Positions 35,103 to 44,582 are shown, numbered from the stretch's first letter. The stretch: 64,000 nucleotides of DNA from Breoghania sp. L-A4 (GCF_003432385.1 NZ_CP031841.1:1364001-1428000), one strand, 5' to 3'. Notes: generated by a model not told the origin, from the letters alone. Translations and numbers: made by a program.

Positions 35103-36131
35103 ATGACTGCACTACGCCGCCGCGGTTTCGCGGCAAGCGCCGCGCTTGCGTTGGGCCTTGCCGCCTCGACTTTCTCGTTCGAGGCGCAGGCCACGACCTA
35201 CAAGTGGATCACATTCAAGCCGCAGGGCGCGGGAGACGCGCAGGCGATCTCGACCCAGTGGTTCGTCGACCAGTTCAAGGAACGCACGGGCGGCAAGCAC
35301 GAGATCGAAGTGTTCTGGGGCGGTTCCGTCGCCAAGACCCGGGAGATTCCGGACTCGCTTGCGGCCGGCGTCGGCGATTTCGGCGATATCATCACGCCGT
35401 ACTTCCCGGACAAGTTCCCGCTCAACAACGCGGTCGGCTTCTTCATTCCGCAGCCCAAGTCGACGATCGAGATCGCCGAGCTGATGGAGAAGTGGCACGC
35501 CAAGTATCCGCAGTTCTCCCAGGAGCTGGAAAGCCAGAACCTGAAGGCCATCGGTTTCCGCCCGCTGGAAAGCTACGGCATGCTGTGCACCTCGCCGGTG
35601 CGCTCGGCCGCCGATCTGAAGGGCAAGCGCATCCGCACCTACGGCTTCGCCTATCCCGCCCTGGTGGAAGCACTCGGCGCCACGCCGGTCTCCGTCGCCA
35701 CCTCGGAGGCCTATGAGGCGCTGGAGCGCAACATCCTCGACTGCACGCCGATCGGCCCGGCGCTGGCGCACGGCTGGAAGTACGATGAAGTGGCGAAATA
35801 CTACATCGAGATCCCGCTTGGCGCGTCCTTCGGCCACCTGATCGCCATGAACCTCGACAGCTACAAGGCGATGGACGCGGAGACCAAGGCCGTCGTCGAC
35901 CAGCTCGGTCACGACTATGCCAGGGAATACGCCGATGAGCTGGATTCCGACGACGCCAAGGTGCGCGCCGGCTGGCCGGAGAAGGGCGTCGAGGTCATCG
36001 CCTTCCCGCGCGAGGAGCTGATCGCGGTCATCGACGACGAGCGCATCCAGAACGTGCGCAAGGAATGGATCTCGCGGGCCGACGCGCTCGGCGTCCCCTC
36101 GGACGAGATCATCTCCGAACTGAAGTTCTGA
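35103..36131 (+). CDS. TRAP transporter substrate-binding protein (second system)
   Basis: The 342-residue exported protein has a signal peptide (GFAASAALALGLAASTFSFE, cleavage near AQATTY). The mature DctP-type domain has KTREIPDSLAAGVGDFGDII, SAADLKGKRIRTYGFAYPAL (ligand-binding Arg) and ALERNILDCTPIGPALAHGW. GGGAGG lies seven bases before ATG. It begins a rightward operon with DctQ- and DctM-type permeases and four catabolic-type enzymes. It is clearly distinct from the leftward DctP. Confidence 0.93.
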   Translation: MTALRRRGFAASAALALGLAASTFSFEAQATTYKWITFKPQGAGDAQAISTQWFVDQFKERTGGKHEIEVFWGGSVAKTREIPDSLAAGVGDFGDIITPYFPDKFPLNNAVGFFIPQPKSTIEIAELMEKWHAKYPQFSQELESQNLKAIGFRPLESYGMLCTSPVRSAADLKGKRIRTYGFAYPALVEALGATPVSVATSEAYEALERNILDCTPIGPALAHGWKYDEVAKYYIEIPLGASFGHLIAMNLDSYKAMDAETKAVVDQLGHDYAREYADELDSDDAKVRAGWPEKGVEVIAFPREELIAVIDDERIQNVRKEWISRADALGVPSDEIISELKF

Positions 36132-36388
36132 TCGTCGCGATTGCGCGTTCAGGCAACGGCCTGACGGCGAACCGGACCGATCCGGGGGCGGCAAAGCCTC
36201 TCCCGGATCTCTTCACCACGCCGCCCGGTCCGTGGTCCGGCGTGCTGACAATCGGGCGAAACATGCCGCGCATCTTGCCGGCGGTCACGCGGCCGCGCGA
36301 TGCTGCGAGCGTTTGAATTTGGGTGATCGCCGCCGCGCCGCTTCACGTTTCGTGCGGAGGCGGCCCGGCTCCAATGGGGAAGGTTTCC

Positions 36389-36904
36389 ATGTCGTCATTC
36401 GACCAGCTCTGGCGCGGCTACGGCACCGTGCTGCGCATATGCGGGCTTGCCGCCGGTTACATCACCTTCGCCATGATGGTGCTGGTGGTCGCCAACGCGG
36501 TGTCGCGCTTTCTGTTCAACGCGCCGGTATCGGGGGCCTTCGAGATCACCGAGTCCATGCTGACGGTGCTGATCTTCCTGTCGCTGGCGCTGACGCAATA
36601 CGAAGGCGGGCACATCCGCGTCGTGCTGATCACCCAGCGGCTGGCGCCGCCGCTGCGCCGCGCAGCGCGTCTGTTCGCCCTCATCGCGGGCGCCCTGTTC
36701 TTCGGCTGGTGCGCGGTTGCCGCCTGGGGGTACGCCATGCAGTCCCTGGCCATCAACGAGCAGCAGTGGGGCGCGGTGCGCTACCCGCTCTATCCCGTGA
36801 AATTCGTCGTGTTCGCCGGGCTGGGTCTGCTTGCCGTCCAGTTCGCGCTTGGTGCCGTCCGCGAGGCGCTCGGGCGCGCGGGCGATGAAGAGGTCACCGA
36901 ATAA
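36389..36904 (+). CDS. TRAP transporter small permease (second system)
   Basis: The 171-residue protein from ATG 36389 (GGGGAAGG six bases upstream) has four helices: AAGYITFAMMVLVVANAVSR, ITESMLTVLIFLSLALTQYE with GGHIRVVLITQRL after it, and two more. This is the DctQ pattern. The stop TAA shares its last base with the ATG of the large permease gene. The 36132-36388 gap is 257 bases and shows no terminator I am sure of. Confidence 0.9.
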   Translation: MSSFDQLWRGYGTVLRICGLAAGYITFAMMVLVVANAVSRFLFNAPVSGAFEITESMLTVLIFLSLALTQYEGGHIRVVLITQRLAPPLRRAARLFALIAGALFFGWCAVAAWGYAMQSLAINEQQWGAVRYPLYPVKFVVFAGLGLLAVQFALGAVREALGRAGDEEVTE

Positions 36905-38214
36905 TGGCCGGTCTTGAAATCGGAATGATCGGCGTTGCCGCGCTGTTCACCGCCATCCTGCTCGGCGTCAACGTGATGGTGGCGCTCGGCGCCGTCGGCG
37001 CGCTGGGCCTGGCCTCCATCGTCGGCGTGCACGGCGCCACAGCGATGTTGTCGACGGTGTTCTTCGACACCACCCATTCCTTCCACTTCAGCGTCATCCC
37101 GCTGTTCCTGCTGATGGGTTTCTTCGCCATGCGCGCCGGGCTCGGCGAGGACATGTTCGAGGCGACCAGCAAGTGGCTGGGCAACCTCAAGGGCGGTCTG
37201 GCGATCTCCACCACGATTGGCGCGGCCGCCTTCGGCGCGGCCTCGGGCTCCTCGGTGGGCACCGCCACGGTGTTCACCAAGCTGGCGTTGCCGCAGATGC
37301 TGGATCGCGGCTACGACAAGCGGCTCGCCTCGGCGTCGATCGCCATCGCCGGCACCCTGGCGGTGATGATCCCGCCCAGCGCGCTGGTGGTGGTCTACGG
37401 CATCCTCACCGACTCCAGCATCGGCGGGCTGCTGATCGCCGGCGTCATTCCCGGCGTGATGTTCGCGACCATCCTGTGCCTCGCCACCTATCTCACGGTG
37501 TTGCGCAATCCCGCGCTGGCGCCGGTCGTCAAGGCGAACTACAGCCTGCGCGAGAAGGTCTATTCGCTGCGTCTCGCCGGACCGCTGCTGCTGGTGATCG
37601 TGTGCATCATCTCCGGCCTGTACCTGGGCATCTTCACGCCGACGGAAGCCGGCGGCATCGGCGCGGCGCTGACGCTTTCGCTCGCCGTCATCCGCCAGCG
37701 CGGGCTGAAGGGCGTCAAGCTCAACGAGACGCTGCTCGACACCATTCGCACCTCGGCGATGATCTTCGCCATCATCATCTGCGCGCTGGTGTTTTCCAAG
37801 TTCCTCGCGCTCAGCGGCGTCGCCAATGCGCTGGGCGGTTTTCTCACGGATCTCGACGTCAACCGCTGGGTGGTGGTGGGCATCATCGTGGTGATCTATC
37901 TGCTGCTCGGCATGATGATGGACGCGCCGGCGCTGCTGGCCATCACGCTGCCGATCACCCATCCGGTGATGATGAAGCTCGGCTTCGATCCGATCTGGTT
38001 CGGCGTCTTCGTGGTGCTGCTGGTGGAGATCGGAGCGGTGACGCCGCCCGTGGGCATCAACTGCTTCGTGGTGCAGGCCTCCTCGGAAGGGCGCGTGAAG
38101 CTCGAGGACGTCTTCCGCGGGCTGGTGCCTTATGTGCTCGCGGGCTTCGTCATGCTGCTGCTGCTGTGCCTGTTCCCGCAGATCGCGCTGTTCCTGCCGC
38201 AGACGATGAAGTGA
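36904..38214 (+). CDS. TRAP transporter large permease (second system)
   Basis: The 436-residue DctM-type protein has GFFAMRAGLGEDMFEATSKW, GAASGSSVGTATVFTKLALP, AVMIPPSALVVVYGILTDSS, IFTPTEAGGIGAALTLSLAV and GMMMDAPALLAITLPITHPV, spread over about twelve helices. It imports the substrate captured by the binding protein encoded two genes upstream. Translation is coupled to the small permease. Confidence 0.93.
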   Translation: MAGLEIGMIGVAALFTAILLGVNVMVALGAVGALGLASIVGVHGATAMLSTVFFDTTHSFHFSVIPLFLLMGFFAMRAGLGEDMFEATSKWLGNLKGGLAISTTIGAAAFGAASGSSVGTATVFTKLALPQMLDRGYDKRLASASIAIAGTLAVMIPPSALVVVYGILTDSSIGGLLIAGVIPGVMFATILCLATYLTVLRNPALAPVVKANYSLREKVYSLRLAGPLLLVIVCIISGLYLGIFTPTEAGGIGAALTLSLAVIRQRGLKGVKLNETLLDTIRTSAMIFAIIICALVFSKFLALSGVANALGGFLTDLDVNRWVVVGIIVVIYLLLGMMMDAPALLAITLPITHPVMMKLGFDPIWFGVFVVLLVEIGAVTPPVGINCFVVQASSEGRVKLEDVFRGLVPYVLAGFVMLLLLCLFPQIALFLPQTMK

Positions 38215-38224
38215 GGACACGAGC

Positions 38225-38884
38225 ATGACCGCACGTGCGACACAGCCGCGGCCGGCCAAGCCGGCGCCGCGGACCCTCCGCTCGACCCTGACGTCTCCCT
38301 TCGGGCGCAAGGTCCGTATCGCCATCGAGGTGCTGGATCTGGCCGGGCGGATCGAGGTGGTGCCGGCCGACACGCGGGACGAGGGCGACAGCCTGCGCGC
38401 GCAGAACCCGCTGGGCAAGATGCCCTGCCTGCTGCTCGACGATGGCACGGCGCTGTATGACAGCCGCGTCATCATCGAGTATCTCGACCGCTGGTCGGGC
38501 CGCGACGCCCTGCTGCCGGCGCCGGCCCTGACCCGCGCCGTCGCGCAGACCCGCGCCGCACTCGCCGACGGCATCGCGGATGCCGCGTTGCTGATGGTCT
38601 ACGAGGGGCGGTTTCGCGAGCCCGCGCAGATCTCCCAGGTGTGGCTGGCGCATCAGCGCGGCAAGGTGGAGCGCGGGCTCGCGGAGATGTCCGCAAACCT
38701 GCCCGATGCGAACGTCACCGACATCGTGTCGATCTCGCTGGCCTGCGCGCTGGGCTATCTCGACTGGCGCAAGCCGGTGGAGTGGCGCGGCCGCTATCCC
38801 GCTCTGACCGGCTGGCTGGAGGCCTTCGCCGCCCACGAGCCCGCCTTCAACGCCACCCGCATGCCACAAGAGGTGACCGCATGA
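38225..38884 (+). CDS. Glutathione S-transferase family protein
   Basis: The 219-residue protein has a thioredoxin-like N-terminal domain (LRSTLTSPFGRKVRIAIEVL, NPLGKMPCLLLDDGTALYDS with the cis-Pro and the Ser-Arg that bind glutathione) and a helical C-terminal domain ending in GRYPALTGWLEAFAAHEPAF. The likely activating residue is a Ser near residue 25. GSTs in catabolic operons often serve ring-cleavage or isomerisation steps with glutathione. It overlaps the next gene by four bases. Confidence 0.88.
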   Translation: MTARATQPRPAKPAPRTLRSTLTSPFGRKVRIAIEVLDLAGRIEVVPADTRDEGDSLRAQNPLGKMPCLLLDDGTALYDSRVIIEYLDRWSGRDALLPAPALTRAVAQTRAALADGIADAALLMVYEGRFREPAQISQVWLAHQRGKVERGLAEMSANLPDANVTDIVSISLACALGYLDWRKPVEWRGRYPALTGWLEAFAAHEPAFNATRMPQEVTA

Positions 38885-39429
38885 GCCGCATTCCGCCGCT
38901 TGACCCCGATGCCCTGTCGGAGCGCCAGAAGCAAGTCTACGACGCCATCGCCTCCGGTCCGCGCGGAGGCGTTCGCGGCCCGCTTGCCGTGTGGCTGAAC
39001 CGTCCCGATCTGGCCGATGCGGCGCAGGCGCTGGGCCGCTACTGCCGCTATGACAGCCTGCTGGAGCCGCGGCTGTCGGAACTGGCGATCCTGGCAACCG
39101 CGCGCGTCTGGGCATCGGAGTTCGAATGGGCGGCGCACAAGGCGATCGCGCTGAAGGCCGGCGTGCCGGAGGCGGCCGTCGAGGCGATCCGCACCGGCGG
39201 CGAGCCGATCTTCGAGGCCGAGGATCAGGCCGTGGTCTACGAGTTCGCCAAGACCCTGCACGTGGAGCGGAGGGTTGGCGACGATCTCTATGCCCGCGCC
39301 GTCAAGGTTCTGGGACAGGAGGCGGTTGTCGATCTGACCGGGATCCTTGGCTACTACACGCTGATTTCCATGACCATTAACGTCTTCGAGGTGCCGCCGC
39401 CCGAAGGCCATGTGCCCGAACTCGCGTAG
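38881..39429 (+). CDS. Carboxymuconolactone decarboxylase family protein
   Basis: The 182-residue protein starts at ATG 38881 inside the GST stop (ATGA). It has the CMD/AhpD-like core LSELAILATARVWASEFEWAAHKAIALKAG, a helix pair whose usual CxxC is replaced (WASEFEWAAH keeps the Glu and His). It is therefore not an AhpD-type peroxidase; it fits the decarboxylase/lactone-type subgroup found in aromatic degradation operons. The exact reaction is unknown. Confidence 0.85.
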   Translation: MSRIPPLDPDALSERQKQVYDAIASGPRGGVRGPLAVWLNRPDLADAAQALGRYCRYDSLLEPRLSELAILATARVWASEFEWAAHKAIALKAGVPEAAVEAIRTGGEPIFEAEDQAVVYEFAKTLHVERRVGDDLYARAVKVLGQEAVVDLTGILGYYTLISMTINVFEVPPPEGHVPELA

Positions 39430-39519
39430 TCCGCGATGTCTCCGGGCCGGCGTCCTCCCCGCCGGCCCGCACGCCCGTTCGTGCGGGCGGAGACCCCGTT
39501 CAACCTGATGAGCCCTGCC

Positions 39520-40392
39520 ATGACCACCGCCCCGATCACCTATCATCCCGCGCCGTCCGCGCCCGCCTTCACCATGCCCAAGGGGGCGTGCGACACCCAT
39601 TGCCACGTCTTCGGGCCGGCCGCCGTGTTTCCCTATGATCCGGCCAGCAAGCTGCATCCGGGCGACGCGCCGAAGGACAAGCTCTTCGCGCTGCACGACT
39701 CGCTTGGCATCGAGCGCTGCGTGATCGTGCATTCCGGCGTGCACGGGTTCGACACCCGCGCCACCGCCGACGCGCTGGCCGCAAGGCAGGGCACGTACCT
39801 CGGCGTCGCCCTGATGCCGCATGACGTGTCGGACGACGACATCGCGCGGCATCACGACATGGGCTTTCGCGGCATCCGCTTCAATTACATGGCGCACCTG
39901 ACGCCCGGGGCGACGATGGAGCAGCTGTTGCGACTGTCCGAGCGGCTGGCGCGCTTCGACTGGCATCTGGCGATCCACATGGACAATGCGCTGATCGAGA
40001 GCATGGCGCCGGGGCTGGCGAAGGCGTCGACGCCGGTGATCATTGATCACATGGGCCGCATCGACGCCAGCCAGGGGCTCGATCAGGCGCCGTTTGGCGC
40101 GCTGCAGCGGCTGATGGAGAACGAACACATGTGGGTCAAGGTCTCGGGCTGCGAGCGCGCCTCAAGGCAGGATGCGCCTTATGCCGACGCGGTGCCCTTC
40201 GCCCGCACGCTGGTTGAAAAATTTCCCGACCGGGTGCTGTGGGGCACCGACTGGCCGCACCCGAATTTCCGGGCCGACCCGCCGGACGACGGCGTGCTCG
40301 TCGACCTGATCCCGCAGATGGCGCAGACGGCTGAGCTGCAGCGCAAGCTGCTGGTCGACAATCCGATGCGTTTGTATCGCTTCGAGAAGTGA
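39520..40392 (+). CDS. Amidohydrolase family lactone hydrolase (2-pyrone-4,6-dicarboxylate hydrolase-like)
   Basis: The protein (290 residues from ATG 39520; ATG 39508 adds four) has GACDTHCHVFGP (metal-binding H-x-H), WHLAIHMDNALIE, VIIDHMGRID, WVKVSGCERAS and LWGTDWPHPN. This is the set found in LigI-type pyrone dicarboxylate hydrolases and related lactonases. Such enzymes open lactones made in lignin-type or sugar-acid catabolism. It is in the operon with TRAP permeases, GST and CMD, which supports a catabolic role. The substrate is not established. Confidence 0.82.
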   Translation: MTTAPITYHPAPSAPAFTMPKGACDTHCHVFGPAAVFPYDPASKLHPGDAPKDKLFALHDSLGIERCVIVHSGVHGFDTRATADALAARQGTYLGVALMPHDVSDDDIARHHDMGFRGIRFNYMAHLTPGATMEQLLRLSERLARFDWHLAIHMDNALIESMAPGLAKASTPVIIDHMGRIDASQGLDQAPFGALQRLMENEHMWVKVSGCERASRQDAPYADAVPFARTLVEKFPDRVLWGTDWPHPNFRADPPDDGVLVDLIPQMAQTAELQRKLLVDNPMRLYRFEK

Positions 40393-40402
40393 GGAGCTGA
40401 TC

Positions 40403-41203
40403 ATGGCCGGACGGCTTGAAGGCAAGATCGCGATTGTCACGGGTGCCGGCTGCGTCGGTCCCGGGTGGGGCAACGGTCGCGCCGCCTGCGTGCGCTTCGC
40501 GCAAGAAGGCGCGAAGATCTTTGCCGTCGATCTCAATCCCGAGGCGCTCAAGGAGACCCTTGAGCGCACGCAAGCCGCGGGCGGTGAGATCGTCGGGCAC
40601 ATCTGCGACATCACCGATTCTGCCGCTGTCGCCGCCATGGCCGAGGCCTGTGTGGCCCGGTTCGGACGTATCGACGTGCTGGTCAACAATGTGGGCGGCT
40701 CGGCCAAGGGCGGGCCGGTGGAGATGTCCGAGGAGGTCTGGGACAGGCAGATCGATTTCAACCTCAAGAGCATCTATCTCACCTGCAAGGCGGTTCTGCC
40801 GGTGATGGAGCGCCAGGGTTCCGGCGCCATCGTCAACACGTCCTCGACCTCCGGCATGCGCTGGACGGGGGCGGCCCAGACGGCTTACGCGGCGACCAAG
40901 GCGGCGGTGATCCAGTTCTCCAAGGTGGTGGCGGTGGAATACGCCGCGCGCGGCATCCGCGTGAACACCGTGGTGCCGGGGCAGCTGCACACGCCGATGG
41001 TGGAGGCGCGGCTTGCGGGCCAGCGCGCCGGTGGCGACGTCGAGGCGCTGCTGAAGACCCGCGTCGCGCGCATTCCGCTCGGCTTCATGGGCGACGGGCG
41101 CGACACCGCCAACGCGGCGCTGTTTTTGGCGTCTGACGAGGCGCGCTTCATCACCGGCACCGAGATCGTCGTCGACGGCGGCATGACCGCGCGCTGCGAC
41201 TGA
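40403..41203 (+). CDS. SDR family NAD(P)-dependent oxidoreductase
   Basis: The 266-residue protein has a glycine-rich dinucleotide motif with a longer than usual loop (TGAGCVGPGWGNGRA in place of TGxxxGxG). Catalytic residues are N in LVNNVGG, S in VNTSSTSG and Y-x-x-x-K in YAATKAAV. VPGQLHTPM follows the active site, and the C-terminus reads FITGTEIVVDGGMTARCD. It starts ten bases after the amidohydrolase stop and ends the catabolic operon. It likely oxidises an alcohol or dihydrodiol intermediate. Confidence 0.9.
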   Translation: MAGRLEGKIAIVTGAGCVGPGWGNGRAACVRFAQEGAKIFAVDLNPEALKETLERTQAAGGEIVGHICDITDSAAVAAMAEACVARFGRIDVLVNNVGGSAKGGPVEMSEEVWDRQIDFNLKSIYLTCKAVLPVMERQGSGAIVNTSSTSGMRWTGAAQTAYAATKAAVIQFSKVVAVEYAARGIRVNTVVPGQLHTPMVEARLAGQRAGGDVEALLKTRVARIPLGFMGDGRDTANAALFLASDEARFITGTEIVVDGGMTARCD

Positions 41204-41218
41204 CCACGCGCGCCCGGT

Positions 41219-41877
41219 TCAGGCGCCGAAAACACCGTCCTCGGTAAGGATCACGTCCATCGCTATGTCATAGGGCTGCGGATAGATGGTCGGGATGCGC
41301 TGGGCCGTGTAGCCGACGCCGATGACGCGCGGCTTGCGCGGCATCGCCGCCAGGGTGCGGTCGAAGAACCCGCCGCCGTATCCCAGCCGAAAGCCGCGCG
41401 GATCAAAACCGACCAGCGGCGCGATGACGACGTCCGGCATCACCTGCTCGGCGTCTGCTGTGGGGATGGGAATGTTCCACACGCCCCGGTCGAGCGGATC
41501 TCCGGGGGTCCAGCGCCTGAAGATCAGCGGTGCCGCCGGCTCGATGACCACCGGCAGGGCGCAGCGCCCGCCGCGCGCGGCAATCCCGGCGGCCCAGTCG
41601 CGCAGGTCCGGCTCGCCGCGAAACGGCCAGTAGAGGCTGACCGTCAGACCGTCGGGGGTGCCGAGGAGGTGGTCGAGCGCTTCACCAATGCGCTCGGAAT
41701 GGCCGCGCCGCTCGTCCGCCGGGATGGCCAGCCGGGCCGCGATCTGTCGTGCGCGTTCCGCCTTGCGCCAGCGCTTGAGATCCGCGTCGCCGCCCGCCGC
41801 CGCGTACTCCGGCTCCAGTTCATGCATGAAGCAGGGCGGCGAGGCGAAGAATTGGGGGTGTCGTCATTGTCGGACAT
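41219..41877 (-). CDS. 5-formyltetrahydrofolate cyclo-ligase, with an N-terminal single-base frameshift
   Basis: The enzyme converts 5-formyl-THF to 5,10-methenyl-THF using ATP. The frame from ATG 41827 encodes 202 residues with KRWRKAERARQIAARL and the signature PLVGFDPRGFRLGYGGGFFD. Upstream, ATG 41877 begins MSDNDDTP and then loses frame at the G-run 41854-41858. With one base added it would read on as FFASPPCFMHELEPEYAAAG, the usual N-terminus of alphaproteobacterial members. So the true start is probably 41877. It links to one-carbon metabolism. Confidence 0.88.
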
Positions 41878-41954
41878 GGAGAGGCTCGCGGCTGTCGGGC
41901 GTATCCCGCCCCTATAGCATATGCCGCCGCCGCTGACGATTTGGCCGCGCGCCA

Positions 41955-41988
41955 GCCCCCTGGTGTCCCGGCCGGGACACCAGGGGGC
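41955..41988. terminator. Perfect 17-bp inverted repeat between convergent/tandem genes
   Basis: GCCCCCTGGTGTCCCGG is followed directly by its exact complement CCGGGACACCAGGGGGC. It has no loop bases and no T-run on either side, so it is a cruciform or RNA hairpin that may end transcription of the lipoprotein gene at 42010 without a classic U-tract. Confidence 0.5.
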
Positions 41989-42009
41989 GTCGGATTCAGA
42001 TCATCCCGG

Positions 42010-42486
42010 TCAGGACATCGGCGGGCCCTGGGGCTTGTTCTTGCGGTCCCACTCCTGTTCCTCGAGCTTCTTGACGTCGCCCGGCGGCGTCGCGCTGTTT
42101 GCCGGATCGAGCGGCTCGAGCGCGATCAGCACCGGATTGGGCGCGTGGCTGAGCGTGGCGCCGGAAATCGCATCCACGCCGACGCCGATCACGCCGCCGA
42201 TTAGGATGTTGCCCGCAACGCCGGCCGCCCCGCCCGCCGACATGCCGGTGGAGACAAAGACGCTTTCGGGCTTGTAGCCAGGCTTGGAGGCGGTGACCGT
42301 GAACTCGGCCTTGCGCTTCGCCTGCAGATTGCACGGCATTCCCGTGCACGACAGGCCGATCGTCGTCTCGACCTTGGCGTCGGCCGGATCCACCACGACG
42401 CGGACCTCCTCGGTCGTGCCGCGCGTCACCGTCGCACAGCCGGACACAGCCAGGCCGAGCGCCACCAGCACATGGATATTTCGCAT
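42010..42486 (-). CDS. Lipoprotein with PEGA-like domain
   Basis: Starting at ATG 42486 (GGGGGATT upstream) the 158-residue protein has a lipobox LAVSGCATV, so it is anchored in the envelope. TIGLSCTGMPCNLQAKRKAEFTVTASKPGYKP is a PEGA-like beta-fold with two cysteines. A glycine-rich hydrophobic stretch (AGNILIGGVIGVGVDAISGA) may insert in membrane. The C-terminus is charged. Function is unknown. It is a single gene. Confidence 0.75.
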   Translation of the reverse strand: MRNIHVLVALGLAVSGCATVTRGTTEEVRVVVDPADAKVETTIGLSCTGMPCNLQAKRKAEFTVTASKPGYKPESVFVSTGMSAGGAAGVAGNILIGGVIGVGVDAISGATLSHAPNPVLIALEPLDPANSATPPGDVKKLEEQEWDRKNKPQGPPMS

Positions 42487-42768
42487 AAAACAATCCCCCA
42501 GCGGCGGCCTCACGACGTCAACGAGAGGCCCCGGTCCCCAAAATTCTCTTTCACTGAAAAAGCCACGCCGCCGATCAGCAACGCCGGGGTTCTATAGGGT
42601 GAATTGTTTGATTTAGCAAATGTCGCGGAAGTGGTTAGTTCGCCGCAATTGAAGTTGGGCTTGCCGGAATCCGAGAGCGCCAGTGGGGCCTGTGTCTATT
42701 GGGAAAGCCGGCGCTGGATTGCACCATATCTTCTGTCCTAGTCTCTATGGCACAGGGGTAAACAGCAG

Positions 42769-43989
42769 ATGCGGTTGATAATTGCGCTTTTTGGTTTTGT
42801 TTTGGCCGGTATGTCCTTCGCTTCAGCGGTGACTGTTGAGCCAATCAATGGCGACGTTCGCGCACTTATCGTGCGCGGCGAATTCGCCCTGGACGACGAC
42901 GTTAATTCTTTGATCGTGGCTGCGGCGCGGTATCGCCCACTGTTTGTTACGTTTGACTCCGCAGGCGGAAATGTTGATGCCGCGATGAGGTTTGGACGAA
43001 CGATCCGCAGTCTTGGTCTCGGAACATTTCAGCTTCGTGCTGCAGAGTGTGCATCAGCCTGCGCATTGGCATTTCTGGGTGGTGTCACGCGTATTGCGGA
43101 AGCCGGATCTATCGGAGTTCATCGTGCCTCTTTTGCACCGAACGCGCGCATCGACGCAGAGACAGCGGTGAGTGCGATACAGGCGCTAACCGCTGAGGTA
43201 ATCGCCTATTTAATAGAGTTGGGGGTGGATCCTGGGCTGCTTCGGCTGAGCCTCTCGATCGATAGCCGTGATATTCGCTATCTGACGGCTGCAGAGATGC
43301 AGCAGTACGCCGTGACCAGTCATGCGCCTCCGGAGTCTTCACCGACAACGATGCCGTCGGGCGTACCCTTGCCACCTTCTCGACCAGCGGTTTTGCGAAA
43401 AGAAGACATGGCGCTTGATTTCATCAAACGGGTGCATGCCGCTTGGTCGCTGCCAAACGAAGTGGCGTTGCAGGTCCTGTCGGGCGCTTATGCTGAAACG
43501 GTTTCCTTCTACGGCAAGCCGACATCGCGGAGCGAAATTCTCAAGGAGAAGAATGCGTTTGCAAAGCGATGGCCGACGCGGATCTACGCCCTCTCACCCG
43601 GTTCAGCAACTGTGCGGTGTCATGGGGCATGCACGGTCAGTGCGGAGGTGAATTGGTATGCGCATAGCGATCTGCGCCAGGCAACATCTTCAGGTGCTGC
43701 GGATTTAGTCTTAACGATTGACATCGACCGTCAGCTTATTCTCTCTGAATCCAGCAAAGTGCGCCAACGTGATGCCAAGCCGACTGGGCCTGTTCGGATC
43801 GTCGGCTTGTGGCACAAGGAAAACGATCTATGTCGCGGTGGTCCAGGCGACGAGGTCACGACACTCGACGCTTGCGAGCGGCGTGAGGAGATTGGCGAGA
43901 GCCTCAAGGGCATCGGTTGGTGTTATGGACAATCTGGCGAACTTGACCGTGCGGCAGAGTGGAATCGATGCCTTGTGGCCAAGCCGTAA
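42769..43989 (+). CDS. Periplasmic ClpP-like serine protease-related protein
   Basis: The 406-residue protein has a signal peptide (LFGFVLAGMSFASAVT) and then a ClpP/crotonase-like domain with VTFDSAGGNVDAAMRFGRTI, CASACALAFLGGVTRIAEAG (Ser in the nucleophile-like position of CASAC) and GSIGVHRASFA. This resembles the exported ClpP-like family COG3904. The C-terminal half (AWSLPNEVALQVLSGAYAET, then WCYGQSGELDRAAEW) is a second domain of unknown role with paired cysteines. Codon use is less GC-rich than in its neighbours, which suggests transfer. Confidence 0.7.
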   Translation: MRLIIALFGFVLAGMSFASAVTVEPINGDVRALIVRGEFALDDDVNSLIVAAARYRPLFVTFDSAGGNVDAAMRFGRTIRSLGLGTFQLRAAECASACALAFLGGVTRIAEAGSIGVHRASFAPNARIDAETAVSAIQALTAEVIAYLIELGVDPGLLRLSLSIDSRDIRYLTAAEMQQYAVTSHAPPESSPTTMPSGVPLPPSRPAVLRKEDMALDFIKRVHAAWSLPNEVALQVLSGAYAETVSFYGKPTSRSEILKEKNAFAKRWPTRIYALSPGSATVRCHGACTVSAEVNWYAHSDLRQATSSGAADLVLTIDIDRQLILSESSKVRQRDAKPTGPVRIVGLWHKENDLCRGGPGDEVTTLDACERREEIGESLKGIGWCYGQSGELDRAAEWNRCLVAKP

Positions 43990-44130
43990 ACATTGCCTAT
44001 TTCAATTTGCCGGGGAGGGCCTTGGCTGTCGTGCAATTGCTATCGTTATGTGACCTGAAAGCATGATGCGCATGGTCACGACTCGAGGCCGGACGAAATC
44101 GTTAAGTCATAAAAGGCTTTGGCAAAAGGT

Positions 44131-44205
44131 TGGCTGGGGCGGCAGGATTCGAACCTGCGAATGGCGGCACCAAAAGCCGCTGCCTTACCACTTGGCCACG
44201 CCCCA
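44131..44205 (-). tRNA. tRNA-Gln (anticodon TTG)
   Basis: The minus strand reads TGGGGCG at the 5' end and CGCCCCA-G-CCA at the 3' end (CCA encoded). The anticodon loop is CTTTTGG with anticodon TTG, the T-loop is GTTCGAATC and the D-arm is GCCAAGTGGTAAGGC. The cloverleaf is complete. The 44206-44582 gap to the next tRNA holds no supported gene. Confidence 0.95.
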
Positions 44206-44582
44206 TCGCGTGCATGTGTGACCCGTCTGTGCCAAGCCACGCTTGCAGCGCCCACCGTATAGCGGCTGCAAACGTGGCCCGCAAGACGGATAAGGCCGGA
44301 TCGGGGAGGCGGCGCACGACCATCAACAGCTTGGCGCCGATCCCCTGCCGCACGCCGCCAGGCGCGGGCGATGCCGCGCGGTTGGCGATGTCCCGGGGAG
44401 GATGTCTCGAGGAAAGAGGCCGGCTTCGCGCCGCGGACGGCGGTGGTGACCGGTTGCCCGGCCGCGCGCGGCGGCCGCGCGTTGGCACGTCATCCACAAG
44501 CACGGGCATTCGTCTGAAAAGACGCGCAAATCGCGCTTGCGGGCGTCAGCCGTCAACGCTATAAGTCCGCCACCAAGGCAGT

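Noticed and set aside
36790-38574. 594-codon minus-strand frame opposite dctM and the GST gene
   Set aside because: Antisense of well-supported genes, low-complexity His/Asp/Arg content, no domain.
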